Assembly: GCA_965277745.1 (NCBI GenBank)
Contig: OZ255837.1
Span: forward strand, 992,001-1,056,000
Direction of reading: 5' to 3'
Length of the DNA stretch: 64,000 bases
From: G965277745 sp965277745
GTDB lineage: Bacteria > Pseudomonadota > Gammaproteobacteria > Cardiobacteriales > Cardiobacteriaceae
The notes under the pieces are model-generated. The model worked only from the letters and a program-made list of their open reading frames with translations. It did not search any database and was not told the DNA's origin. The position numbers were made by a program, and so were the translations under genes. Position 1 is the stretch's first letter; each line of letters begins with the position of its first letter. This document shows positions 16,990 to 25,559 of this stretch, in pieces.

Positions 16990-18258
16990 TCAGATGTTTC
17001 TCTCGGCTTTGCCCATATACATCTGACGCGGTCTACCAATCCGATATCCCTCGGAAATCATTTCATTCCAATGGGCGACCCAGCCTGCTGTTCTTGCAAC
17101 GGCGAACATTGCCGTAAACATATTGACCGGAACGCCAAGGGCACTGTAGATAATGCCTGAATAAAAATCAACATTTGGGTAAAGTTTTCGTTCCGTGAAG
17201 TATTCGTCTTGCAGTGCCGCCTCTTCAAGGCGCATGGCGAGTTCCATTCGTGGATCATCTCCGTAATGTTCGAAAATTTCGTAGCAAACATTCTGGATGA
17301 TCCGCGCCCGCGGATCGTAGTTACGGTAAACGCGATGACCGAATCCCATCAGTCGGAACGGATCGGACTTGTCTTTTGCCCGGGCGATGAACTTGGGAAT
17401 ATTGTCCACCGTTCCGATTGCCTCGAGCATGTTCAGCACGGCTTCGTTCGCTCCCCCATGTGCCGGACCCCACAAGGCGGCGATACCGGCGGAAACCGCG
17501 GCATACGGATTGGTGCCGGTACTGCCGGCGAGACGGACGGTGGAAGTGGAGGCGTTTTGTTCATGATCGGCATGGAGGATAAAAAGCAGATTGAGCGCTT
17601 TCACTGCAAGCGGATCAATGTCGTAATGACTGCCGGGACGGCCGAACATAATGCGCAGAAAGCTTTCGATATAACTGTCTTCATCGCGTGGATAAACAAA
17701 GTCATAGCCTCTATAATGACGATAGGTGCTCGCGGCAATCGTCGGCATCTTGGCGATCAGACGCAATGCGGTGATATAGCGATTCTCCGCTTTGCTGATA
17801 TCGAGATGTTCATTATAAAAAGCCGCCATGGAACCAACCACGCCGGTCATCATTGCCATCGGATGGGCGTCGTAGTGGAAGCCTTCGAAGAAATTTTGCA
17901 CCCGCTTGTTCAAAATACGGTAATACTTGACGTCATTTTCGAACTTCTCGCTTTCTTCGCGAGTTGGCAATTCGCCGTGATAGAGCAGGTAAGCGATATC
18001 GAGAAAGCTCTGTTTTGCGCAAAGATCTTCAATCGTATAGCCACGATAGAGCAATTTACCGGCGTCACCGTCGATATAGGTAATTTTGCTTTCACAGGAA
18101 GAAGTGACGCCAAAGCCTGGATCATGGGTAAAAAATCCCAACCCTTTCGGCAAGCGGGAAATATCTATGCCTGCTCGCCCAAGCACCGGTTCGATCACCG
18201 TCAGATCGATTTTTTCCCCTTGCCGCTCATCGAGTAAAGTTACGCTACGCTGTGACAT
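16990..18258 (-). CDS. gltA: Citrate synthase
   Basis: Joins oxaloacetate and acetyl-CoA in the first step of the TCA cycle. It has 422 residues from the ATG at 18258 (GAGGG seven bases upstream), the length of hexameric, NADH-sensitive type II enzymes of Gram-negative bacteria. Catalytic His residues lie in ALWGPAHGGANEAVL and LMGFGHRVYRNYDPRA, and a C-terminal Asp/Arg region follows (NVDFYSGIIYSALGVP). An N-terminal beta domain of about 60 residues is present, as in E. coli GltA. Confidence 0.97.
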   Translation of the reverse strand: MSQRSVTLLDERQGEKIDLTVIEPVLGRAGIDISRLPKGLGFFTHDPGFGVTSSCESKITYIDGDAGKLLYRGYTIEDLCAKQSFLDIAYLLYHGELPTREESEKFENDVKYYRILNKRVQNFFEGFHYDAHPMAMMTGVVGSMAAFYNEHLDISKAENRYITALRLIAKMPTIAASTYRHYRGYDFVYPRDEDSYIESFLRIMFGRPGSHYDIDPLAVKALNLLFILHADHEQNASTSTVRLAGSTGTNPYAAVSAGIAALWGPAHGGANEAVLNMLEAIGTVDNIPKFIARAKDKSDPFRLMGFGHRVYRNYDPRARIIQNVCYEIFEHYGDDPRMELAMRLEEAALQDEYFTERKLYPNVDFYSGIIYSALGVPVNMFTAMFAVARTAGWVAHWNEMISEGYRIGRPRQMYMGKAERNI

Positions 18259-18312
18259 GTATTTCCCTCTCAATCCTGACCGCAAGCAAGTTAACCCAAT
18301 GCCATAGGGAGG

Positions 18313-18567
18313 TCAAGCCTCGGTCCTTTTACGGTATTTGCGGCGGAAACGATCGACACGCCCGGCTGTGTCGACGATATTCTGCTTGCCGGTATAGAAA
18401 GGATGCGACTTGCTGCTGACATCAACACGAACCAAAGGATATTCCTGACCATCTTCCCAAGTGATCGTTTCTTTGCTTGCCACCGTGGAACGGGTCAAAA
18501 AGGCGAAATCCGCGCCACTGTCCTGAAAAACAATCGGACGGTAGTCGGGATGGATATCTTTTTTCAT
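18313..18567 (-). CDS. rpmE2: 50S ribosomal protein L31 type B
   Basis: Zinc-independent form of ribosomal protein L31, 84 residues. The start ATG at 18567 has GGAG six bases upstream and opens MKKDIHPDYRPIVFQD, the family signature; it lacks the CxxC zinc pair of type A, and HPFYTGKQNIVDTAGRVDRF is the conserved C-terminal block. The frame is open further upstream into the neighbouring gene but that part is not coding. In many bacteria type B forms are Zur-repressed; I see no clear Zur box and no type A copy in the window. Confidence 0.95.
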   Translation of the reverse strand: MKKDIHPDYRPIVFQDSGADFAFLTRSTVASKETITWEDGQEYPLVRVDVSSKSHPFYTGKQNIVDTAGRVDRFRRKYRKRTEA

Positions 18568-18649
18568 TACACTCTCCGAAGAACAGATTTTCGCGTCTGG
18601 CACAAACAATTTATTGTAAAGGGAAGCGCCTAGTTTTTCAAGCGCCGTC

Positions 18650-20473
18650 CTAACCTCTTCGCGTAGTACTCTCATTCGCGAATTTCTCCGGTGCGGCCGA
18701 GTCACGCTCGTAAGGAGCGATATAGCGGGCATATTTTTCTTTTTTCAACTTATGCATATCGACAATCACAAAGCCATCGACCGTGAATCCGTAATCCGGA
18801 TCCACGGCAAACTCTGCAAAGGTCACGCCGCCCTCGTCGCACAGGGCGCAATAATGCTTGAACAGCGTCGGGATGACAAGATCCTGCTTTTTCAAGAATG
18901 TTTTCACCGCTCTTTCCGCTTCGGCGAAGGACATCCCCGCGAAAAACGCTTGCCACTTTTGCAGCTTCGCTGTCGAAATCGCATAAGGATTTTTGGCCCT
19001 GATTTTTTTCTCTCGAGACGACATGTAAATCGTATAAAGCGCCACCAGGCAGTCGACCGCCTCTTTCGGATAATGCGGCGAAATGCTGACGCTGCCGAAT
19101 AGATAGCGGATCTTCCCGCTGCGAGCATAGTACGCGCCGATCCCTTGCCACATCATATCAAGCGCCCTGCTGTTCCAGTGTTTCGGCACGATAAAAGCGC
19201 GTCCGAGTTCCAGCCCTTCCCCGAGCCAAGCGAGATCACCTTCGAAATCGAACATCAACTGCGTGTACAATGCCTCGATACCGCGACCTTCCAACACCCC
19301 GACAGAGGGGTAGAGGCGATACGCCCCCATGAGCGACTGGCTCTTGTCGTGCCAGACGAGCAAATGCTGATAATAGGAATCGTACGGATCGAGGTCACGC
19401 GGCGTGCCCGTTCCTTCTCCGACCTGACGGAAGGTCGCCTCACGCAAACGTCCGATCTCCTGTAGGAGGACCGCGTTTTTCTGTGGCTGGTAAAGCAGTG
19501 CGTTGTACGCTTCTCCCACCTTGCCGAGCATGGTCGTCGTCTCGATAGCCGCATGCACCAAGTGCGGATACAATGGCTCGGCCAGTGGCTGCTGGGCGCT
19601 GAATACGCCTTGATCGGGCGATTTCAACTGATAAACGTGCTGACGGATCAGTTGGATGATCTGTTTGTCCGGAAGCGGCAGGCTCTGAAGCATTTGTATC
19701 GGTAAAGCCTTGCCGATATACAGTCCGACACAACGGTTACGTTGCTGCCACATCTCCCGCGCCAGCATCGCTGTCGAAAGGTTCGGCGCGATCTTGCTGA
19801 TCAGATAAAACGCCTTGCTGTTGCGCCCGTCGACAAATACCGGAATCAACGGCGCATCGCAGGATTTGGCCAGTGACAGACAAGCCTTTTGCCAGGGCCC
19901 GTCCTGAATTTTCCCCCCGCGCTCGCGGGAAACCTCGCCAGACGGAAAGAAAATCACCAGTTCATCTTGCTGCAATCCCTCGCGCAGGCGCATGATCGAC
20001 TGGCGGGGATAATCACTGCGCCAGTTTTTCACCGGAATGATGTATGGGGTGAGTGGTTTGATCTTGGCCAGGATGTGATTGACCACGATTTTCACATCGC
20101 TTCTCACCGACAGCATCGCATGCAAAAGCATCAGACCGTCGAGACCGCCGAGCGGATGATTGGCGACGACGATACCACGGCCACTGACCGGCAATTCGGC
20201 ATCGGAGTTCAGTTTCATCTGATAATCAACATTGAGATAATGAAAAATCTCCCCAATGAACTCGCGTGCCGGCAGATCCCCGTATTGTTTCAGAAACGCG
20301 TTAATTTCCTTTTCACGCAGAAGATAACGCAAATAAGCGATGGAAATCGCGCTAACCAGAGGGCTTTTCCAGATTCCAGTGGTGGAATCCATATAAATGG
20401 CTTTCGTATCCAGCATGACCCGCTCAATTTCATAATTGTCGTACAGTGTAGCGTATCCTTGTGAGCGCGGCAT
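18650..20473 (-). CDS. olsF: Bifunctional ornithine lipid synthase, OlsF-like (PlsC-type plus OlsB-type acyltransferase)
   Basis: Fusion protein of 607 residues. The N-terminal half (about 80-310) is a glycerolipid-type acyltransferase: H106 and D112 in VANHPLGGLDG stand for the usual HX4-5D motif, and FFPSGEVSRERGG is the substrate-binding block. The C-terminal half (about 330-560) is an OlsB-like acyl-ACP:ornithine N-acyltransferase of the GNAT clan, with RLREATFRQVGEGTG near its start and LELGRAFIVPKHW in the core. OlsF of Serratia makes ornithine lipids alone by this architecture. It would act at the inner membrane and yield phosphorus-free lipid. Activity here is inferred; a haemolysin-like annotation is the usual alternative label for such proteins. 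Confidence 0.85.
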   Translation of the reverse strand: MPRSQGYATLYDNYEIERVMLDTKAIYMDSTTGIWKSPLVSAISIAYLRYLLREKEINAFLKQYGDLPAREFIGEIFHYLNVDYQMKLNSDAELPVSGRGIVVANHPLGGLDGLMLLHAMLSVRSDVKIVVNHILAKIKPLTPYIIPVKNWRSDYPRQSIMRLREGLQQDELVIFFPSGEVSRERGGKIQDGPWQKACLSLAKSCDAPLIPVFVDGRNSKAFYLISKIAPNLSTAMLAREMWQQRNRCVGLYIGKALPIQMLQSLPLPDKQIIQLIRQHVYQLKSPDQGVFSAQQPLAEPLYPHLVHAAIETTTMLGKVGEAYNALLYQPQKNAVLLQEIGRLREATFRQVGEGTGTPRDLDPYDSYYQHLLVWHDKSQSLMGAYRLYPSVGVLEGRGIEALYTQLMFDFEGDLAWLGEGLELGRAFIVPKHWNSRALDMMWQGIGAYYARSGKIRYLFGSVSISPHYPKEAVDCLVALYTIYMSSREKKIRAKNPYAISTAKLQKWQAFFAGMSFAEAERAVKTFLKKQDLVIPTLFKHYCALCDEGGVTFAEFAVDPDYGFTVDGFVIVDMHKLKKEKYARYIAPYERDSAAPEKFANESTTRRG

Positions 20474-20668
20474 TTACAATCCTATTTTCACAGGAACACC
20501 GTAACCTTCTGACGTGTATCTGCCGTTAACGCCTGCGAATGCGCGACAGCACCGCTCACGAAAAGTCCACCACGGAGGAAAGAGCGACAAGCATCACATG
20601 GCCTGTTTCGACAAAGATATTGCCGTTGTGCAGGTTCAGATAGAAGTGAAACTATTTTGAACTGAAAA

Positions 20669-20712
20669 ATCGGGTAGCCTGAGATGACTTAAAAACACAG
20701 TAGCTACCCGAT
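20669..20712. repeat. Inverted repeat at the left edge of the acid-sugar island
   Basis: Perfect 10-bp arms ATCGGGTAGC (20669-20678) and GCTACCCGAT (20703-20712) around a 24-base loop, six bases before the end of the DeoR-type gene. There is no T-tract, so it is not a classical terminator. It could be an operator, a structured 3' end for the regulator mRNA, or the end of a vanished mobile element. Confidence 0.5.
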
Positions 20713-20717
20713 GCAGA

Positions 20718-21518
20718 TCAAATGGTGGTGTTACCGGAGTCAGCGACGGCGACAGCCGCTACCTCCATCAACACCTGAATCCCTTTTTCTTCCAGCGCCT
20801 GGCGTGCGCTGTACGGGAACGAAGCATCGGTGATCACCGTATCAAAACGTTGCATGTCAAGCGCATGAAAGGTCGCCGATTTACCGTATTTGGATGAGTC
20901 CGACACCAAAATCACCTTTCGAGCAGCCGCTGCAATAGCTTTTTTTACAATCACTTTTGGTTCGCTTGGCGTTGAAATACCACGCAAACTCCATGACGAT
21001 GTCGAGACAAACGCCAAATTCAGATTCATTCCAGCAAGAAAATCCGCCACTTTACTGCCGATACTGGACTGGTTCTTGCGATCAATAAGCCCCCCAGTAT
21101 GGTAGAAATCGCTTTTACTGTGGTGTATCAGGTACGCGGCAATCACAAAATCGTTGGTAATAAAGAGCAGATCATCACGCATCACAAGTTGATGCGCGAT
21201 TTCGAGCGTAGTGGTTCCCGCATCAAGGTAAACGGTCGCGTTTTTGGGCACCAACTGACCCGCAATCTGCCCGATCACGGCTTTCTCAGTGGCGTTTTGC
21301 CGCGCTTTGGCATTGTGCGACGGTTCCTGATAAAGCATTTTGGTGCGTTGTACACCACCCGAAACAGAAAGCACCTTCCCCTGTTTTTCCAGTTTGGCTA
21401 TATCCCGGCGGATGGTCATGTGTGACACAGCCAGTTGCTTGAGCAACTCATTGATACTGATAACTTCCTGTTGTGAAAGGAGTGACAGGATAATTTTATG
21501 ACGTTCTGCTGGAATCAT
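20718..21518 (-). CDS. DeoR-family transcriptional regulator of the acid-sugar cluster
   Basis: 266 residues. The N-terminal DeoR helix-turn-helix (about residues 6-58, ISINELLKQLAVSHMTIRRDIAKLEKQG) is followed by the sugar-phosphate sensing DeoRC domain with YLDAGTTTLEIA and VILVSDSSKYGKS. It is divergent from ltnD with a 250-bp AT-rich interval, matching the ygbI-ygbJKLMN arrangement of enteric bacteria, so it probably represses the ltnD-otn operon until a phosphorylated tetronate intermediate accumulates. The direct ligand is unknown. Confidence 0.88.
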   Translation of the reverse strand: MIPAERHKIILSLLSQQEVISINELLKQLAVSHMTIRRDIAKLEKQGKVLSVSGGVQRTKMLYQEPSHNAKARQNATEKAVIGQIAGQLVPKNATVYLDAGTTTLEIAHQLVMRDDLLFITNDFVIAAYLIHHSKSDFYHTGGLIDRKNQSSIGSKVADFLAGMNLNLAFVSTSSWSLRGISTPSEPKVIVKKAIAAAARKVILVSDSSKYGKSATFHALDMQRFDTVITDASFPYSARQALEEKGIQVLMEVAAVAVADSGNTTI

Positions 21519-21770
21519 AATGGCCTGGTTGACTGTGATAATGGGTTTATCTTATCAGTATCGGTGATGATCGTGAAGTTGTGTTCATTCTTGTAAAGAA
21601 ATTGTTTCTTTCACTTTTCTTACGAAACTAATCAATTGATTCAAAAATATTTTCTTTTTATATTAATAAAAAATGACTTTATAGCTAAAAAATATAGGAT
21701 TAAATTCACATATAATCACAACAATGATGGAAAAATAACATTTGAAGCACCTTATAAGAGGTAGATAAGT
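21519..21770. promoter_or_regulatory. AT-rich divergent control region between the DeoR regulator and ltnD
   Basis: About 250 bp, markedly AT-rich compared with both sides. TATAAT at about 21712-21717 is the best -10 box for ltnD, with no good -35 partner, which suits an activated or regulated promoter. AGAGG precedes the ltnD start by eight bases. A DeoR-type operator is expected here but I cannot define one with confidence. Confidence 0.5.
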
Positions 21771-22676
21771 ATGGATCGTCAAACAGTTAAATCGGTAGCC
21801 GTGATCGGACTGGGTACTATGGGCATGGGGGCTGCAAAATCTTTAATTCGTGCAGGACTGGATGTTTACGGTGTCGATCTGAACCCGGTGGCGCGTGAAA
21901 CACTCGGTAACTACGGTGCGAAAGCCTTATCCAGCGATGCCAATCAATTTGCCGGCAAGCTGGACGCCGTATTACTGCTCGTGATCAATGCCGTCCAGGT
22001 TAAATCGGTGCTGTTTGATTCCGGTCTCGCGGCAAACCTCAAACCAGAAACAGCCGTGATGGTCTCCGCTACCATTTCCGCCGAGGACGCGAAAGCTATT
22101 GAAACCGGCCTGAAAGCACACAAGCTATTGATGCTTGATGCTCCGGTTTCCGGTGGCGCGGCGAAAGCTGAAGCAGGCAAAATGACTATTATGGCCTCTG
22201 GCAGTAGTGAAGCATTTGCCAAACTGGCTCCGGTACTTCAAGCCACGGCGGGTAAAGTCTACAATATCGGCAGCAAAATCGGCTTGGGCGCAACCGTCAA
22301 AATTATTCATCAACTGCTCGCAGGCATTCATATTGCCGCCGGTGCCGAAGCGATGGCGCTTGCCGCGCGTGCCAAAATTCCACTTGATTTGATCTATGAC
22401 GTGGTGACTCATGCCGCCGGTACTTCCTGGATGTTTGAAAATCGTATGAAACACGTCGTCGATGGCGATTACCAAGCAAAATCCATGGTCGACATTTTTG
22501 TAAAAGATCTCAATCTCGTGGCCGATACCGCGCAGAATCTGAATTTCCCGCTGCCGCTTACCAGCACTGCACGTAACATGTTCATTGCTGCCAGCAACGC
22601 CGGTTACGGTAAAGAAGACGACAGCGCCGTGATCAAAATTTTCGATGGCATCACCCTGCCTGGGGTGGGGAAGTAA
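21771..22676 (+). CDS. ltnD: L-threonate dehydrogenase
   Basis: Beta-hydroxyacid dehydrogenase that oxidises L-threonate to 2-oxo-tetronate with NAD. It has 301 residues. The Rossmann motif is VIGLGTMGMGAA (about 11-22), the substrate signature is LDAPVSGGAAKAEAG (about 122-136) and the catalytic Lys is K177 in GATVKIIHQLL. It is first in the ltnD-otnK-otnC-otnI run, with 2 bases before otnK. Assignment as LtnD rather than another hydroxyacid dehydrogenase rests mainly on the operon, which is that of E. coli ygbJKLM. Confidence 0.92.
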   Translation: MDRQTVKSVAVIGLGTMGMGAAKSLIRAGLDVYGVDLNPVARETLGNYGAKALSSDANQFAGKLDAVLLLVINAVQVKSVLFDSGLAANLKPETAVMVSATISAEDAKAIETGLKAHKLLMLDAPVSGGAAKAEAGKMTIMASGSSEAFAKLAPVLQATAGKVYNIGSKIGLGATVKIIHQLLAGIHIAAGAEAMALAARAKIPLDLIYDVVTHAAGTSWMFENRMKHVVDGDYQAKSMVDIFVKDLNLVADTAQNLNFPLPLTSTARNMFIAASNAGYGKEDDSAVIKIFDGITLPGVGK

Positions 22677-22678
22677 TT

Positions 22679-23938
22679 ATGTTGCTTGGGGTCATTGCAG
22701 ACGATTTTACCGGCGCTACCGACATCGCCGGCTTTCTGGTCGAAAACGGGATGCGCACTGTGCAACTGAACGGCGTGTCCGGAAACGAGATGCAAGTGGA
22801 TACCGATGCCGTTGTCATCAGTCTGAAATCACGTGCGCCTTGCCCTGCGGAGCAGGCCGTTAAAGCGTCTCTCGATGCATTGGGCTTACTCAAGGCACAG
22901 GGTTGCCAGCAATTCTATTTCAAGTATTGCTCGACCTTTGACAGCACGGAACAGGGCAACATCGGCCCGGTAACGGATGCTTTGCTGGAAGCGCTTGGCG
23001 AGTCGTTCACCATTATCTGTCCGGCACTGCCGGTAAACGGCCGCACAGTGTTCAACGGCTATCTGTTTGTGCACGGAGAACCACTCGCCGAATCGGGCAT
23101 GCGTGACCATCCAGTGACACCGATGACCGACTCCAGTGTCGTGCGCTTGATGAACCGTCAGGCCCAGGGGGAGTGTGGCCTGGTCAATTGCCAGTTGATA
23201 GAACAGGGCGGCGATGCTTTAGGCGCAAAATTTGCAGATCTGAAACAGGAAGGAAAACGCTACGCAGTAGTTGATGCGATCAACAGCGCGCATCTTGCCA
23301 CGCTGGGTCAGGCGGTCAAGTCGTTCAAACTGGTCACCGGTGGCTCCGGTCTGGCTTCTGCTATCGCCTGTAACCTGGTCGATAAGCTGACCCATCAAAG
23401 CGAAGCGAAATCGGCGGGCTTGCCAGAGCAGGCGCCAAGTATCGTGCTGTCTGGCTCCTGTTCGCCAATGACCAATAAGCAAGTGGCAAGCTATCAGGCG
23501 CTTGCGCCACGTTTTAAAGTGGACGTGGGCAACTGCCTTCGCGATGAGCACTACGTTCTGGAGGTGCTTGACTGGATAACGGGGCAACCGGAAAGTCGCT
23601 ATGCACCGATGGTCTACGCTACCGCGGAAGCGGAAGAAATCAAAGCGATTCAGGCGCACTATGGCGCGGCGGTTTCCAGTCAGGCGGTAGAGCGGTTATT
23701 CAGCGAACTCGCATATCAACTGCGTAAATCCGGGGTGCGCAATTTTATCGTTGCGGGTGGAGAAACGGCCGGCGCGGTAACACAAGGCCTTGGTGTCACA
23801 GCCTTTCATATCGGGGGACAAATTGCCCCGGGCGTACCATGGGTCAAATCCATCGACGGCGCGCTATCGCTGGCGCTTAAGTCAGGAAATTTCGGCGATG
23901 AACAATTCTTTAGCAAAGCGCAGGATTTTTATCTATGA
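22679..23938 (+). CDS. otnK: 3-oxo-tetronate kinase (DUF1537 family)
   Basis: Phosphorylates 3-oxo-tetronate at C4, giving the substrate of OtnC. It has 419 residues, the normal length for the four-carbon acid sugar kinases. The N-terminal domain starts LGVIADDFTGATDIAGFLVE with the conserved DDFTGA, and the C-terminal nucleotide-binding domain holds VLSGSCSPMTNKQV and FIVAGGETAGAVTQGLGV. The stop overlaps the otnC start by four bases. Confidence 0.95.
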   Translation: MLLGVIADDFTGATDIAGFLVENGMRTVQLNGVSGNEMQVDTDAVVISLKSRAPCPAEQAVKASLDALGLLKAQGCQQFYFKYCSTFDSTEQGNIGPVTDALLEALGESFTIICPALPVNGRTVFNGYLFVHGEPLAESGMRDHPVTPMTDSSVVRLMNRQAQGECGLVNCQLIEQGGDALGAKFADLKQEGKRYAVVDAINSAHLATLGQAVKSFKLVTGGSGLASAIACNLVDKLTHQSEAKSAGLPEQAPSIVLSGSCSPMTNKQVASYQALAPRFKVDVGNCLRDEHYVLEVLDWITGQPESRYAPMVYATAEAEEIKAIQAHYGAAVSSQAVERLFSELAYQLRKSGVRNFIVAGGETAGAVTQGLGVTAFHIGGQIAPGVPWVKSIDGALSLALKSGNFGDEQFFSKAQDFYL

Positions 23939-24567
23939 CAGAACAACAACTTAGAGAACAAATGGTCGGCCTTGCGCACTCAATGTTTGAGCGGGGTTAC
24001 GCCACCGGCAGTGCAGGTAATCTGTCGCTCAAATTGCACAATGGCTATTTTCTCGCTACGCCAACAGGCGCGTCTCTTGGTCGTCTCAAAGCCGAAGAGC
24101 TCTCGGTAGTGACTATTGACGGGACGCAAATTTCCGGTAGGCGCGCATCCAAAGAGATCGCGTTTCACCTCGCCATTTACCGCAACAATCCCCAATGCAA
24201 CGCGATTGTGCACCTGCATTCGACGTATCTGACCGCGCTTTCGTGCCTTGATAACCTCAATACGGAAAATGCCATTCGCCCCTTCACGCCGTATTACGTG
24301 ATGCGTATTGGACAATTACCGGTGATCCCGTATCTGCGCCCGGGCGATGTGCGTATTGCTGAAGAACTGGGCAAACGCGCCGCTGATTACCGTGCTTTTC
24401 TCCTGGCCAATCACGGTTCGGTTATTACCGGCAGTGATATGGAAGATGCCGTTGATAATGCCGAAGAACTGGAAGAAACCGCCAAACTGATGTTTTTACT
24501 TGATCAGCACCCCATTCGCTATCTAAGCGAAGCGGAAATTAAAGATCTCGCAGGGAGAGGGAAATAA
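23935..24567 (+). CDS. otnC: 3-oxo-tetronate 4-phosphate decarboxylase
   Basis: Class II aldolase/adducin-family enzyme that decarboxylates 3-oxo-tetronate 4-phosphate to dihydroxyacetone phosphate, which enters glycolysis. It has 210 residues. GNLSLKL is the phosphate-binding motif, and metal ligands are the His pair in NAIVHLHSTYLTALS and a later His in LANHGSVITG. It overlaps otnK by four bases and otnI by one, showing tight coupling. Confidence 0.94.
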   Translation: MTEQQLREQMVGLAHSMFERGYATGSAGNLSLKLHNGYFLATPTGASLGRLKAEELSVVTIDGTQISGRRASKEIAFHLAIYRNNPQCNAIVHLHSTYLTALSCLDNLNTENAIRPFTPYYVMRIGQLPVIPYLRPGDVRIAEELGKRAADYRAFLLANHGSVITGSDMEDAVDNAEELEETAKLMFLLDQHPIRYLSEAEIKDLAGRGK

Positions 24568-25343
24568 TGGCCAAATTTGCGGCAAACCTCACCATGCTAT
24601 TTAACGAAGTGGCGTTTCTCGAACGCTTTGAAAAAGCATACAAGGCTGGATTCAAGGCGGTGGAATTTCTCTTCCCGTACGAGTTTGGACCTCAGGTGCT
24701 TGGCGATAAACTGGCTGAATTCGGCTTTGAATTGGCGCTTTTCAACCTGCCGCCGGGCGACTGGGACAGGGGTGAAAAAGGTCTTGCGGCCCTGCCGGGA
24801 CGCGAAGAGGAATTCAGAAAAACGGTGGCGCGTGCGTTGCTGTACGCCAAGGCGCTCAACTGCAAAAAAGTGCACGCCATGTCCGGCATTGTCAATCCAG
24901 CGTTCAGTGAACAGCAACATATCGATACTTTTATCGGCAACATCCGTTATGCCGCGGATGCCTTTTCCGGGCATGGTATCGATGTGTTGATCGAACCTTT
25001 GAACAGCCGCGATGTACCGAATTATTTCGTCGCACACCAGCGCCGTGCGGTAGAACTGATCGAGCAAGTCGCACGCGCGAATGTGGCCCTGCAACTGGAC
25101 TTGTATCACGCACAAATCATGGACGGTGATCTGGAAGTACTGATACGCGATCTGGCACCGTTTATCGGACATATCCAAATCGCTTCCGTGCCGCACCGTA
25201 ACGAACCGCCTGATGGCGAAATCAACTATCCGTATCTGTTCGACGTGCTTGATCAATCCGGTTATAGCGGTTTGATCGGGTGCGAATACAAACCAAAAAC
25301 CAGCACAGAAGAAGGCCTGGATTGGGTCAAGCCTTATCTGTAA
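24567..25343 (+). CDS. otnI: 2-oxo-tetronate isomerase
   Basis: Hydroxypyruvate isomerase-family TIM barrel, 258 residues, that converts 2-oxo-tetronate (from LtnD or DenD) to 3-oxo-tetronate for OtnK. Conserved metal-site regions are visible: IDVLIEPLNSRDVPNYF (Glu ligand), LQLDLYHAQIMDGDL (Asp/His) and GLIGCEYKPK near the C-terminus. Its start overlaps the last base of the otnC stop. Confidence 0.94.
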   Translation: MAKFAANLTMLFNEVAFLERFEKAYKAGFKAVEFLFPYEFGPQVLGDKLAEFGFELALFNLPPGDWDRGEKGLAALPGREEEFRKTVARALLYAKALNCKKVHAMSGIVNPAFSEQQHIDTFIGNIRYAADAFSGHGIDVLIEPLNSRDVPNYFVAHQRRAVELIEQVARANVALQLDLYHAQIMDGDLEVLIRDLAPFIGHIQIASVPHRNEPPDGEINYPYLFDVLDQSGYSGLIGCEYKPKTSTEEGLDWVKPYL

Positions 25344-25385
25344 CGCTTTGAGCAACAAAATTTAGAAAAATCGACCGAGGAGGAA

Positions 25386-25547
25386 ATGGTGTTGAATAAG
25401 AAACAAGCAAATGTCCTATTGATCGTTACGGATCACTGGGCGGCCGAAAATCTTGGTGTTGCCGGAAATGAGGCGATTATCACGCCGGGTTTGAACGAGA
25501 TAGCTATGATCTATGGAATCGCTTCTTCTAACAAAAGTATTTGTTAG
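25386..25547 (+). pseudogene. Sulfatase N-terminal stub
   Basis: A 53-codon frame with a strong ribosome site (GAGGAGGAA) starts at 25386. Residues 8-39 (ANVLLIVTDHWAAENLGVAG then NEAIITPGLNEIA) are the opening strand and first metal-site Asp of the sulfatase/alkaline-phosphatase superfamily. After residue about 40 the match stops and a TAG follows 13 codons later. A full gene would need about 450-500 residues, so nearly all of it has been deleted, including the Cys/Ser formylglycine site. It sits precisely between otnI and denD and is in the same orientation. Confidence 0.75.
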
Positions 25548-25559
25548 AAGGGCAACAGA

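Noticed and set aside
17209..18237. 342-codon open frame on the plus strand
   Set aside because: Antisense to citrate synthase; no ribosome site and no recognisable family.
18568..18649. Zur operator before the L31 type B gene
   Set aside because: AT-rich sequence is present but no dyad close enough to a Zur box; regulation not claimed.
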